Part shown: piece after piece, positions 1 through 8,533 of the stretch | How positions within the stretch are numbered: position 1 is the first letter of the stretch | How the letters are laid out: the number at the start of each line of letters is the position of its first letter | Assembly: GCA_035760665.1 (NCBI GenBank) | Contig: DASTSN010000104.1 | Coordinates: 14,619 to 78,618, forward strand | Reading direction: 5' to 3' | DNA from: DASTSN01 sp035760665 | GTDB taxonomy: Bacteria > Bacteroidota > Bacteroidia > Chitinophagales > Chitinophagaceae | Length of the DNA stretch: 64,000 nucleotides | Notes under the pieces: model-generated | The model's input: the letters and a program-made list of their open reading frames with translations, nothing else | Told to the model about the DNA's origin: nothing | Database searches by the model: none | Made by a program: the position numbers and the translations under genes

Positions 1-2694
1 CTGAAAAGTATTTATCATAATACACTTCGCCAGGATGGTATGAACGCCAGTGCCTGGTTATTTGGTGTAAGTACAGGCGCTTCTTTTAGTGCAGGCAGCA
101 ACGAAAACACGCTTTTCCGGGGTAATAGTATGGCCACCAGGTTATTTGCCCGGTATCAAGTAGGAAATATTGGTGTAGGTCTTTCCAGCGGTATTATCCC
201 GGGCAGCATCAGTGATAATGCTGTCAACCGGTTTATTATTGACAGAAAATTTCCACAAGACCAGCTGCAGGTTAGCAAAGCAAATCCCTTTAACAGTTAT
301 TTTTTAGCAGGTCCTGCTATTTCAATGGGCAAAAAGGTGCAGATAAATGCCGATCTGCAGGCAGGCGTGTTTTTTAATAATCCCGGCAGCCTCTCCATCA
401 ACCAGCTCGGGGCCAGTCGTTCCCTCTACCGTTTTGATGCGGGTGGCAAAACCATTTTCCCCGGATTTTCGGGCGGTATACAAATCGCTTACCCGCTTAA
501 TCAGTCGACTCGTTTTGTTATTCATACGGATTACCTGCAGTCAGCAGCTTCAGTACTGCTATACGATCCACAGCGGGGAGTTGATGTTGCAACAACACTT
601 AACCGTGATGTGAAACTGATCACCGCGGGCATTGGTATTGTCAAAACCTTTGGCAACAGAGAATCCGGTAGCGGACTTGCTACGGGAAAAAAGCATGTGG
701 GGAATGTAAAATACGAAGATATACGGTTGAACAGGGAAAGCGGCAGCGGTATGGCTACGGGTAAAAGGGTGCTTCCCACTGTCAATAAGCGGGATATTGC
801 CATTGATGAGTCAGGTGTTCACCGGATGCAGACTGCTGGCTGTGGACCTGTTATACAGACAATGACCCATGCCGATGGCAGCCAGGAAACATGGCAGTTT
901 GCCTGCCCGCAAGATGCAGCGGCGTATCAGCGTATGTCGACGAATATCTCCGTTCCCCGCCAAACGCCAGGTACAGGATTTGGTGAAAAACTTTCAGCGC
1001 CAACAATCATCCACCGCGATATTGCTGCAAGAAATATTTTGGTGGGCCGTGTACGCTGGTCCCCATCATCGGCTGAAGCAAATGGAATTGTTACAAATAA
1101 AAACAGGATTTTATCTGATAACAGAATAAAAGCGCCGGTGCCTGAAGCTATACTTGTAAACATTTATGCGCGGGAAACGGGCAGCGGCATGGCATCCGGA
1201 AAAAGATCAAGGGAAACCGGATCGGGCATGGCAACTGGCCGAAGACAATATCAGCCGGTCTTTATACAAGAAGGCGATACGTCCGGCAATGAATGGGGAA
1301 TTGTAAAATCAAACCCTTTATATATTGGTAACAGCCAGGGCGGAACAAATCCTTTATTCGAAACAAATACCAAAACAGCTACTGGTGATCTGGATGGCGA
1401 TGGCGTACCCGAATTATCAGTTTTTCTGTTGGATGCACTCAGCGGCGCTACAGTAGCGACTACAACAACAGAAACCGGTGGCTCATTCTTTTTTGCCAAT
1501 TTACCTGCCGGCAATTATATCGTAAAAGTGAAAGGTTCCGTGTGGGCAAAAAAATCGTATGATGTAACCGTCAATTCAAAATCAGACTGGGCAGGAGAAA
1601 TACGATCCGCAGATGATGCCTGGCAATTGGAATTAGCAACCGATACAGGCAGTGTGGAAACGGCCCGGGCACTGATAAAAACAAAAACAAAATCAAACCA
1701 GTCAAATGACAGGACAAACAGTAGTAGCCTGGTTTGGAGCCCCCGCTCCAATATAATAATGAACAAGAGTATCGGTGATTTGGATGGCGATGGTATTCCT
1801 GAAATGGTAATAGGGTCTGCCATTTCAGATTTTGGTATGTCAAGAATTGCAGACGGTAATTTACCCAATGCTTTGCAGGCGGGTCAGCCTATTCCCGGCA
1901 TTATTGTGAAAGGAGGGAAAAATCCGGGAGGCAACCTGCGAACTGCTTTGACAGATGAAAATGGCGAGTTTGTATTTACAGCACTGGCACCGGGCAGCTA
2001 TATGTTTACCACAGTACTGAACTACTATATCAACGAAGAAGCCGTCATATCGGTAGGAGTAGATGACGGGTTGCAAACAATCGTAACCAGTGAGTCTAAT
2101 TTGACAAGCGGGAAAGACTCGGCCATTTTAAAAGATGCGCATACTTTGCACACCAGCAATGATAACCAGTTAAAGGCACAAAATAACAATACTGTTCGCA
2201 GCAACCGTACGGATAATGCTATTATGCAGGATATCAATGGCAATAATAGCACGAATATCGCTATTGACGAACCGGGTGTATTAAAAACAAATAGTAATAG
2301 CGGACCCGTGAAATGGATGGCGCCGGAATCAATAAAAAAGGAAATTTTAAACGCACAAAACACGATTGCTTCACAAGTAAGCTTATTGAACGAACTTGAC
2401 ACACGGCTGGCAAGCACTAAGCAGCAGGATCCTGCATCAGCCGTAACGATTCATACTGCATTAAAAACTCAGCAAGCTGTTTTGAATAACTTGTACCAGG
2501 TGCTGGGCGATTTGCCAACAAAAGAAAAAACGACAGCTATACATGACCTGCAACAGGTGGCCCGGCAGGATGAGTTGGCTTTCCAATTGCTGCAACAAGT
2601 GCTTTCGCAGCAGGGAGCTTCTTATCAATCTATTTCAAATGTTTTGAAAACAAAACATGATACGGTAAAAAATTCAATCAGTAATATTCGCTGA
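1..2694 (+). CDS. Beta-barrel surface protein with GSGMATGK repeats, 5' partial
   Basis: The reading frame is open to base 1 without a stop, so the true start is probably upstream and the ATG at 40 is internal or an alternative start. The first part reads like an outer-membrane beta-barrel of the PorP/OmpA kind, with alternating Gly and aromatic strands. Four copies of a motif close to E-[ST]-GSG-[ML]-A-[TS]-G-[KR] follow at 661-693, 736-768, 1174-1206 and 1213-1245. Next come two modules that each open with a Ca-binding-like GDLDGDG-[VI]-PE (1384-1404 and 1774-1794) and continue as prealbumin or SdrD-B-like beta domains. The C-terminal third (from about 2320) is Gln-rich and probably coiled coil. 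The product is likely surface exposed and may bind or display something; the specific function is unknown. Confidence 0.7.
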   Translation: MKSIYHNTLRQDGMNASAWLFGVSTGASFSAGSNENTLFRGNSMATRLFARYQVGNIGVGLSSGIIPGSISDNAVNRFIIDRKFPQDQLQVSKANPFNSYFLAGPAISMGKKVQINADLQAGVFFNNPGSLSINQLGASRSLYRFDAGGKTIFPGFSGGIQIAYPLNQSTRFVIHTDYLQSAASVLLYDPQRGVDVATTLNRDVKLITAGIGIVKTFGNRESGSGLATGKKHVGNVKYEDIRLNRESGSGMATGKRVLPTVNKRDIAIDESGVHRMQTAGCGPVIQTMTHADGSQETWQFACPQDAAAYQRMSTNISVPRQTPGTGFGEKLSAPTIIHRDIAARNILVGRVRWSPSSAEANGIVTNKNRILSDNRIKAPVPEAILVNIYARETGSGMASGKRSRETGSGMATGRRQYQPVFIQEGDTSGNEWGIVKSNPLYIGNSQGGTNPLFETNTKTATGDLDGDGVPELSVFLLDALSGATVATTTTETGGSFFFANLPAGNYIVKVKGSVWAKKSYDVTVNSKSDWAGEIRSADDAWQLELATDTGSVETARALIKTKTKSNQSNDRTNSSSLVWSPRSNIIMNKSIGDLDGDGIPEMVIGSAISDFGMSRIADGNLPNALQAGQPIPGIIVKGGKNPGGNLRTALTDENGEFVFTALAPGSYMFTTVLNYYINEEAVISVGVDDGLQTIVTSESNLTSGKDSAILKDAHTLHTSNDNQLKAQNNNTVRSNRTDNAIMQDINGNNSTNIAIDEPGVLKTNSNSGPVKWMAPESIKKEILNAQNTIASQVSLLNELDTRLASTKQQDPASAVTIHTALKTQQAVLNNLYQVLGDLPTKEKTTAIHDLQQVARQDELAFQLLQQVLSQQGASYQSISNVLKTKHDTVKNSISNIR

Positions 2695-2750
2695 AAGAAC
2701 TAAGTGATTTCTTTCAAGAGCAACGCCGGACTTTTTTACTTTTGGGCTGT

Positions 2751-3230
2751 ATGTTACCACGCAAACAGCTCACCAGGGAACAGGCCCTTCAAAAGCTTCG
2801 TCATTACTGTGCCTACCAGGAAAGAAGTCATGCCGAGGTAAAAGAAAAAGCGTATTCGTTCGGCCTGCGAAAACCCGATGTAGAAGAGTTGCTATCGCAA
2901 TTAATCCAGGATGACTACCTGAATGAAGAGCGGTTTGCCATTGCGTATGCCGGCGGAAAATTCAGGATGAAACAGTGGGGTCGCACAAAAATCAAATACG
3001 CTTTAAAACAAAAAAGCGTCAGTGATTATTGCATAAAAAAAGCATTGCGTGCTATTGACGAAACACAATATGAGCAAACGCTGGCTAACCTGGCGCAAAA
3101 AAAATATGCTTCACTGAAACACGAACAATACCTTATTCGCAAAAAGAAGACCATTGATTTCCTGCTTCAAAAAGGGTTTGAACCTGATTTGGTAAACCGG
3201 CAAGTGGAAAAAATCCGACATTCGGGTTAA
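2751..3230 (+). CDS. recX: RecX family regulatory protein
   Basis: A small helical protein of 159 residues that matches RecX, which binds RecA filaments and limits recombinase activity in the cytoplasm. The family pattern is visible: an N-terminal segment with ALQKLRHYCAYQERSHAEV, then LIQDDYLNEERFAIAYAGGK (the typical 'L...gyLnDerFa..y...k' block), and a C-terminal helical repeat ending in 'LLQKGFEPDLV'. I place the start at ATG 2751; a TTG nine bases upstream is also in frame. recA is not in this window, so the gene stands alone, as is common in Bacteroidota. A nitrilase-family gene starts 12 bases after the stop and may be cotranscribed. Confidence 0.9.
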   Translation: MLPRKQLTREQALQKLRHYCAYQERSHAEVKEKAYSFGLRKPDVEELLSQLIQDDYLNEERFAIAYAGGKFRMKQWGRTKIKYALKQKSVSDYCIKKALRAIDETQYEQTLANLAQKKYASLKHEQYLIRKKKTIDFLLQKGFEPDLVNRQVEKIRHSG

Positions 3231-3242
3231 AATTCCTTATAC

Positions 3243-4046
3243 GTGTCTTTGCTCACCATTTCACTTATACAAACCAACCTCCATTGGGAAAATAAGGCAG
3301 CTAACCTGCAAATGCTGGAAAAGAAGATCCTGCAAATCCGCCAAAAAACACAGGTCGTTATTTTACCCGAGATGTTCAGCACGGGCTTCAGTATGAAACC
3401 GGCCCTGCTTGCTGAAACAATGGATGGGCCTACTGTGCAGTGGATGAAACGCATGGCCGCAGAAAAAAATATCGTTTTAACCGGTAGTGTTATCATTAAA
3501 GAAAACGACTTGTATTTCAACCGGCTGATCTGGATGTTGCCAACTGGTCAATTAGGATATTACGACAAACGCCATCTTTTCGCATACGGACAAGAAAACC
3601 AATTTTATACAGCCGGGAAAAAAAGACTGGTAGCGTCGGTCAACGGTTGGAAAATTCTCTTGCTGGTATGTTATGATTTGCGTTTTCCTGTTTGGTCCCG
3701 TCAGCAATCGCAGAACGAATCGCCGGAATATGATCTGATTATTTATGTTGCCAACTGGCCGGAGAAACGCGTACATGCCTGGAAAACATTGTTGCAGGCG
3801 AGAGCTATCGAAAATCAATGTTATGTGGCAGGTGTAAACCGTGTTGGGCCCGATGGCAATCACTTTAATCATACTGGTGACAGTATGGTTGTGGATCCGC
3901 TGGGTGCCTTGCTGTATCACAAAACAGGAACGGAAGATATTGCTACCGTAACGATAGAAAAACCAGCACTGGAACTGGTGCGGCAACAATTTCCCTTCTG
4001 GAAAGATGCTGACCATTTTATGATTCTGGAAGAAAGTGTGGACTAA
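3243..4046 (+). CDS. Carbon-nitrogen hydrolase, omega-amidase (YafV/Nit2) type
   Basis: This 267-residue protein has the nitrilase fold catalytic triad: Glu43 in LPEMF, Lys109 in YYDKRHLF and Cys143 in VCYDLRFP. The 'CYDLRFPVW' context and 'HLFAYGQE' are typical of omega-amidases, which hydrolyse alpha-ketoglutaramate or ketosuccinamate to the keto acid and ammonia as metabolite repair after glutamine transamination. It begins with GTG at 3243, 12 bases after recX, and the next in-frame ATG would cut the conserved first strand. Its last four bases overlap the end of the convergent S41 peptidase gene. Substrate assignment is by family resemblance only. Confidence 0.88.
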   Translation: MSLLTISLIQTNLHWENKAANLQMLEKKILQIRQKTQVVILPEMFSTGFSMKPALLAETMDGPTVQWMKRMAAEKNIVLTGSVIIKENDLYFNRLIWMLPTGQLGYYDKRHLFAYGQENQFYTAGKKRLVASVNGWKILLLVCYDLRFPVWSRQQSQNESPEYDLIIYVANWPEKRVHAWKTLLQARAIENQCYVAGVNRVGPDGNHFNHTGDSMVVDPLGALLYHKTGTEDIATVTIEKPALELVRQQFPFWKDADHFMILEESVD

Positions 4047-5542
4047 GGGTGCCTGGTTAACCGTGATTGCTGAATTAGTTCAATCGCTTTATTCATTTTA
4101 TAATCTTCACCGTTTTTAATGGCTTCTACCGTTGGAAATACTTCCACTTCCGGTTGTACGCCACGGCCATTTTTAGGAAGGTTTTTGTTAATGACCAGCC
4201 GGAATAAAGGTAAGCGAAACCTTGTTTTTGTATGCGGTAAAACCACATCAGGAATTAGCCAGGCACTGTTGCCATAAGCGCCGCCACCTGTTTCTTCACC
4301 CACGAGTGTTGTTGCCGGTTCATTTTTCAGGGATTGGGCAAAAAGGGCCGTAGCAGAAAAGGAGTTGCCGCCGGTTAAAACAAAGGTTTGCCCGCTAAAG
4401 TGATTTTTTTTCTTTGGTTTAAAATAATGCCGCTCGAAATAACCGAAATGATAATATCCGTCAGCTCTTTTGCGAGTGGCAAAATCCATAAACAGGCGAT
4501 TAAAAAAATAATTTTGAATATAGCGGCTGTGGTTATTTCGCCTGCTCAGCGCATATAAAGAATCGGCCAATTTAAATGGATGGGTAACCAGGAATTTGGT
4601 GAGAAGTGTTGAGTTCATCACATTCCCCCCGCCGTTTCCCCTTACGTCGATGACCAGGTAGTGTATATCTTTTCTGCGCAATAGCCGGAACGAGCGCCGG
4701 AAAAACCGCTTTAACCTGTAACCCTTGCTGAAGGTGTTGACATCCATAAAGGCGGTTTGCTCATTTGTTTTTAGTTCTAAGCTCCTGGCGGATTGCAGTT
4801 CATCCTGTTTTCTTTCGCGTTTTGAACGCTTTTTAAAAATACCGCTTCCTGTTATGCGATTAAGCGAATCCCTGAACGGGAAATAAGCCGTAAGCGTATC
4901 AATTGATTCGTGGCCGTTACTATCAACATAGCCAACGAGGTAACTGGAGTGGTTTCCAAAAATATTGCTGTAGTAGCTTCCGAATGCCCCGCGGTTACTC
5001 AGGGTTTGATATTTATGTGTATCATTCTTGCCATCGGCCGGTAAAAAACGAAAAAGCGTATCCAGGATTGCCTGCATACGCTTCTTATTAATACTTGTGA
5101 TTACCGTGCCTCTTTTCAACACGGTGTCTTTGCTGATCAGGTTGGCTACTACTACTGCTGTGTCCTTCCACAATTTCAGGCTGAGAGGAAAAATGCTGAA
5201 AGATGAACTATCAATAAAACGGACAAACCGTTTGGGCGCTTTCACAGACGTATGCCCACAATCAATTTTGGCGGTCACGTAACTGAGTATTTTTCTGAAT
5301 TGTGGTTCTGTAACCGAATCTTTCAACTGCTGGCGCCCCCAGTTAAAATAGGCTTCCATACTGTCGGCCGGCGTGTACCAGTAAAGACCGGGATGAGATT
5401 GTTTCAGTATGTCTTCAAAAATAGTGTAATCCGCAGCGACTTCTTTGGGTGAAAATTTATGGAATGGATTGTAAGCCAGCCGGCTCGTTCCGCAGCCGGC
5501 ACAGAACAGTGAGATCAAAAAAAGATTCCTGATCACTCGCAT
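4043..5542 (-). CDS. S41 family C-terminal processing-like peptidase, lipoprotein
   Basis: The protein has 499 residues. The N-terminus (MRVIRNLFLISLFCAGC) looks like a lipoprotein signal with Cys17 as the lipidated residue, so it probably sits in the envelope. The C-terminal half is a tail-specific protease (peptidase S41) domain: 'YLVIDVRGNGGG', then 'FVLTGGNSFSATALFAQSL' carrying the likely nucleophile Ser, and 'VGEETGGGAYGNS'. No clear PDZ domain is evident between the N-terminal helical region and the catalytic part. It is the last gene of a tight operon after the phosphatase and thiL genes (3-base gap). Its substrate is unknown, and the link to thiamine metabolism may be only positional. 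Confidence 0.85.
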   Translation of the reverse strand: MRVIRNLFLISLFCAGCGTSRLAYNPFHKFSPKEVAADYTIFEDILKQSHPGLYWYTPADSMEAYFNWGRQQLKDSVTEPQFRKILSYVTAKIDCGHTSVKAPKRFVRFIDSSSFSIFPLSLKLWKDTAVVVANLISKDTVLKRGTVITSINKKRMQAILDTLFRFLPADGKNDTHKYQTLSNRGAFGSYYSNIFGNHSSYLVGYVDSNGHESIDTLTAYFPFRDSLNRITGSGIFKKRSKRERKQDELQSARSLELKTNEQTAFMDVNTFSKGYRLKRFFRRSFRLLRRKDIHYLVIDVRGNGGGNVMNSTLLTKFLVTHPFKLADSLYALSRRNNHSRYIQNYFFNRLFMDFATRKRADGYYHFGYFERHYFKPKKKNHFSGQTFVLTGGNSFSATALFAQSLKNEPATTLVGEETGGGAYGNSAWLIPDVVLPHTKTRFRLPLFRLVINKNLPKNGRGVQPEVEVFPTVEAIKNGEDYKMNKAIELIQQSRLTRHP

Positions 5543-5545
5543 AGC

Positions 5546-6586
5546 TCAGGCATTCTTGCTTAAATGGTTCCAGCCCTGGGCAGTAATATCGTATTGACTG
5601 CCGCCTTTGGTAATAATCTTACGTCCTTCTTCTAACGCCGTCATATACCCGACAATGCTGATGTCTTCGTTGCTGATAATTTTTTCATAATCATGTTGTG
5701 ATACGGTAAACACCAGCTCGTAGTCTTCCCCGCCACTAAGCGCACAGGCGGTGGGATCCAGTTGAAATTTAAATGCGGCATTCCGCGTTTCTTCCGCAAT
5801 GGGCAGCTTTTCTTCGTACAGCACGCAGCCAAGCTGGCTTTGGTTGCAAAGGTGTAAGATTTCAGAACTCAGCCCGTCGCTGATATCCATCATAGCTGTG
5901 GGAATAATCTGTTGCTGGTCAAAAAAACTGATAATATCTTTCCGGGCTTCGGGTTTCAGGAGTTTGCCAATCACAAAGTTTTCACCTTCCAGGTCGGGCT
6001 GTATCTGCGGGTTCTCTAAAAAGATCTTTTTTTCCCGTTCTAGAAAAAGTAACCCTACATAAGCTGCGCCCAGTGTACCGCTTACGCAAAGTAAGTCTCC
6101 TTTTTTTGCAGTACTTCTTTTTACAAATTTATCCGGAGCTACTTCACCGATGGCGGTCACTGAAATAATAAAGCCTTTTTGAGAAGAGGTAGTGTCGCCA
6201 CCCACCAGGTCCACGCCGTATTTTTCGCAGGCCGCATAAACGCCCTCATAAAATTCATCAAGAGCTTCCAGGCTGAAACGATTGCTGATACCGATACTCA
6301 GGATGATTTGCGTGGGCGTGGCGTTCATGGCATAAATATCGCTGAGGTTTACCACCACGCTCTTGTAACCAAGGTGCTTCAGCGGTGTATACATCAGGTC
6401 GAAATGGACACCTTCCAGTAAAAGGTCTGTTGTTACAACTGTTTGCCTGCCAAAATGATCAATCACGGCTGCATCGTCACCCACACCTACAACGGATGAG
6501 GCATTTTGCAACTCTATATTGCGGGTGAGGTGCTCAATCAGGCCAAACTCTCCCAGTGATGAAATTTCTGTACGTTGTTCGTTCAT
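5546..6586 (-). CDS. thiL: Thiamine-monophosphate kinase
   Basis: ThiL phosphorylates thiamine monophosphate to thiamine pyrophosphate with ATP, the last step of cofactor synthesis. The 346-residue length is usual. Visible motifs are 'GVGDDAAVID' (metal and ATP binding), 'TTDLLLEGVHFDL', 'NLSDIYAMNATPT', 'LVGGDTTSS', 'DISDGLSSEILHLC' and 'LSGGEDYELVFTV', which follow the PurM/ThiL superfamily order. It lies two bases after the inositol monophosphatase-like gene and three bases before the S41 peptidase gene on the same strand, so the three are almost surely one transcript. No TPP riboswitch-like leader was recognised upstream of the operon. Confidence 0.95.
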   Translation of the reverse strand: MNEQRTEISSLGEFGLIEHLTRNIELQNASSVVGVGDDAAVIDHFGRQTVVTTDLLLEGVHFDLMYTPLKHLGYKSVVVNLSDIYAMNATPTQIILSIGISNRFSLEALDEFYEGVYAACEKYGVDLVGGDTTSSQKGFIISVTAIGEVAPDKFVKRSTAKKGDLLCVSGTLGAAYVGLLFLEREKKIFLENPQIQPDLEGENFVIGKLLKPEARKDIISFFDQQQIIPTAMMDISDGLSSEILHLCNQSQLGCVLYEEKLPIAEETRNAAFKFQLDPTACALSGGEDYELVFTVSQHDYEKIISNEDISIVGYMTALEEGRKIITKGGSQYDITAQGWNHLSKNA

Positions 6587-6588
6587 AA

Positions 6589-7362
6589 TTATTTTTCATA
6601 ATGAATAATATCCTGCAGGCCACTGTGTATTTTTCCATTGGTGGCAATAATGCCGTGCTGGTAAGGCGAATATTGTTGGCCTTCTAAATCAGTTACCAGC
6701 CCACCGGCTTCCTGCACAATTAAAAAACCGGCTGAGCTATCCCAGGCTTCCAGTTTGTGTTCATAAAATCCATCAAACCGGCCGGCCGCTACCCAGCACA
6801 GGTCAATGGCGGCGGAGCCAAGACGCCGAACGGGGATCCCTTTTCGGATCAGGCGGCCAAATACTTCCAGTGGGCCATTTGCTGCGTCAAGGTAAGTGTA
6901 AGGAAAACCTGTCACGATGCAGGATTTGTTTACATCTGTTTCGCTGCTGACCCGGATCGGCTTTTCATTGAGTGTAGCACCTTTTCCTTTTTCCGCAAAG
7001 AAAAGCTCATCGGCATGCGGGTTGTATACAGCGCCTAAAATCATTTCACCATTGTGTTCAACAGCAATGGATACGCAGTTCAGCGGTATGCCGTGTGCAA
7101 AATTTACTGTACCGTCAATGGGGTCAATGATCCATTTGTAAGCCGATTCCTGTACAATTTCGCCGACTTCCTCGCTTAAAATGTAATGATCCGGAAAACG
7201 GGATTTGATTACCCCAAGTATTGCTTTTTCCGAAGCGTGATCAGCTTCCGTTACAAGGTTATTGATACCTTCTTTATTGGCTATTTTGAATTGGCCGTTA
7301 AAGTAACGCCGAATTTCTGTTGCCCCGGCTTTTACGGCCTCAAGCAAAGTGTTTTTGAGCAT
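6589..7362 (-). CDS. Inositol monophosphatase family protein (SuhB-like)
   Basis: A 257-residue Mg-dependent phosphatase of the IMPase superfamily. The metal-binding set is present: Glu64/Glu65 in ILSEEVGE, Asp80 and Asp83 in WIIDPIDGT, and the C-terminal 'EAWDSSAGFLIVQEAGG' block with the last metal Asp. The substrate may be inositol-1-phosphate, another sugar phosphate or 3'-phosphoadenosine phosphate; the sequence does not decide this. It is the first gene of the three-gene operon with thiL and the S41 peptidase. The 5' side faces the end of the aldo/keto reductase gene, leaving only about 45 bases for a promoter. Confidence 0.9.
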   Translation of the reverse strand: MLKNTLLEAVKAGATEIRRYFNGQFKIANKEGINNLVTEADHASEKAILGVIKSRFPDHYILSEEVGEIVQESAYKWIIDPIDGTVNFAHGIPLNCVSIAVEHNGEMILGAVYNPHADELFFAEKGKGATLNEKPIRVSSETDVNKSCIVTGFPYTYLDAANGPLEVFGRLIRKGIPVRRLGSAAIDLCWVAAGRFDGFYEHKLEAWDSSAGFLIVQEAGGLVTDLEGQQYSPYQHGIIATNGKIHSGLQDIIHYEK

Positions 7363-7408
7363 TTCACAAAGATACGTTGCGCTGTCACCCTTCCCAAAAG
7401 GGCTTCTG

Positions 7409-8398
7409 TTAAAGATTCAGCGATTGCATAGCCGATTCGTGGTACCGCGTACCGGCAGCTGCATCTTTCGGAAACACGGCATTTATTTCTGCTAATTCCG
7501 TTGCGGACAGTTTTATGTTAACGGCACCGGCATTTTCTTCAAGATATTTGATGTGTTTAGTACCCGGGATTGGAAAAATAAAATCACCCTGTGCTAACAC
7601 CCAGGCCAGCGCCAGCTGCGAGGTGGTGCAGCCTTTGGATAGGGCCAAATGCTCCACTTTTTTTACTAGCGCCAGGTTTTTTGAGAAATTTTCCCCCATG
7701 AAGCGGGGCGAAAAGCGGCGGTAGTCGCCAGGAGCAAAATCTTCAAACCGTTTAATTTGCCCGGTCAGAAACCCACGGCCAAGCGGGCTGTAGGCAACAA
7801 ACGCAATACCCAGCTCCCGGCAGACGGCCAGCAGTTCATCTTCCGGGTCGCGGCTCCACAGGGAATATTCTGTTTGCAGGGCAGTGACAGGATGAACGGC
7901 CTGGGCTTTGCGCAGGGTTTGTGGCGATACTTCTGATAAACCTATGCTCCTGATCTTTCCTTCTTTAACAAGGTCGCTCATTGCGCCAACTGTATCTTCA
8001 ATGGGCACATTCGGATCTCGCCGATGCAGGTAGTAAAGATCAATTACGTCTGTTCCTAAACGTTTGAGACTGCCTTCGCAGGATTTTTTCACGTATTCCG
8101 GCCGGCCGTTTACGCCCCTTTTGGCAGGATCATTGGGGTCGCGAATGATGCCAAACTTGGTGGCCAGTGTCACTTGCTGCCGGTGTTTTTTTAACGACCG
8201 GCCCAGGAGTTCTTCATTTTGATACGGTCCGTACATATCGGCGGTATCCCAAAATGTAATACCCAGTTCAATGGCACGGTCCAGTACTTTCAGGGAATCC
8301 AGGTCGTTGGCGTTTCCGTAAAATTCACTCATTCCCATGCAGCCTAACCCTATTTCGGAAGCCATAATCCCCTGCGATCCTAAATTTTTTATTTTCAT
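7409..8398 (-). CDS. Aldo/keto reductase
   Basis: A cytosolic NADPH-dependent oxidoreductase of 329 residues with a TIM-barrel aldo/keto reductase fold. The catalytic set is visible: Asp and Tyr in 'FWDTADMYGPYQNEELLG', Lys in 'LATKFGII' and His in 'DLYYLHRRDP'. The NADP-binding end '...FIFPIPGTKHIKYLEENAGA' is typical of the AKR13/YakC-like group. I chose ATG at 8398 (MKIKNLGSQGI) because this is where family similarity begins; an upstream ATG at 8455 would add 19 atypical residues. It seems to be a single-gene unit, and the physiological substrate is unknown. Confidence 0.92.
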   Translation of the reverse strand: MKIKNLGSQGIMASEIGLGCMGMSEFYGNANDLDSLKVLDRAIELGITFWDTADMYGPYQNEELLGRSLKKHRQQVTLATKFGIIRDPNDPAKRGVNGRPEYVKKSCEGSLKRLGTDVIDLYYLHRRDPNVPIEDTVGAMSDLVKEGKIRSIGLSEVSPQTLRKAQAVHPVTALQTEYSLWSRDPEDELLAVCRELGIAFVAYSPLGRGFLTGQIKRFEDFAPGDYRRFSPRFMGENFSKNLALVKKVEHLALSKGCTTSQLALAWVLAQGDFIFPIPGTKHIKYLEENAGAVNIKLSATELAEINAVFPKDAAAGTRYHESAMQSLNL

Positions 8399-8533
8399 AT
8401 TAATTGTGTTTAAAAAACAAAACATAAAATTACCTGATTTGACTCCAAAAAACATTTTTGTTGCGTTTGTCTTTTATTAGCTTCGCCACACGCTGAACAG
8501 GGTTTAATAAATTTCGGCGCAGGATTTACCGGC

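Noticed and set aside
2692..2716. TGAAAGAA/TTCTTTCA hairpin as a terminator after the first gene
   Set aside because: The stem is short, includes the stop codon and is not followed by a T-run; recX begins soon after and read-through seems likely.
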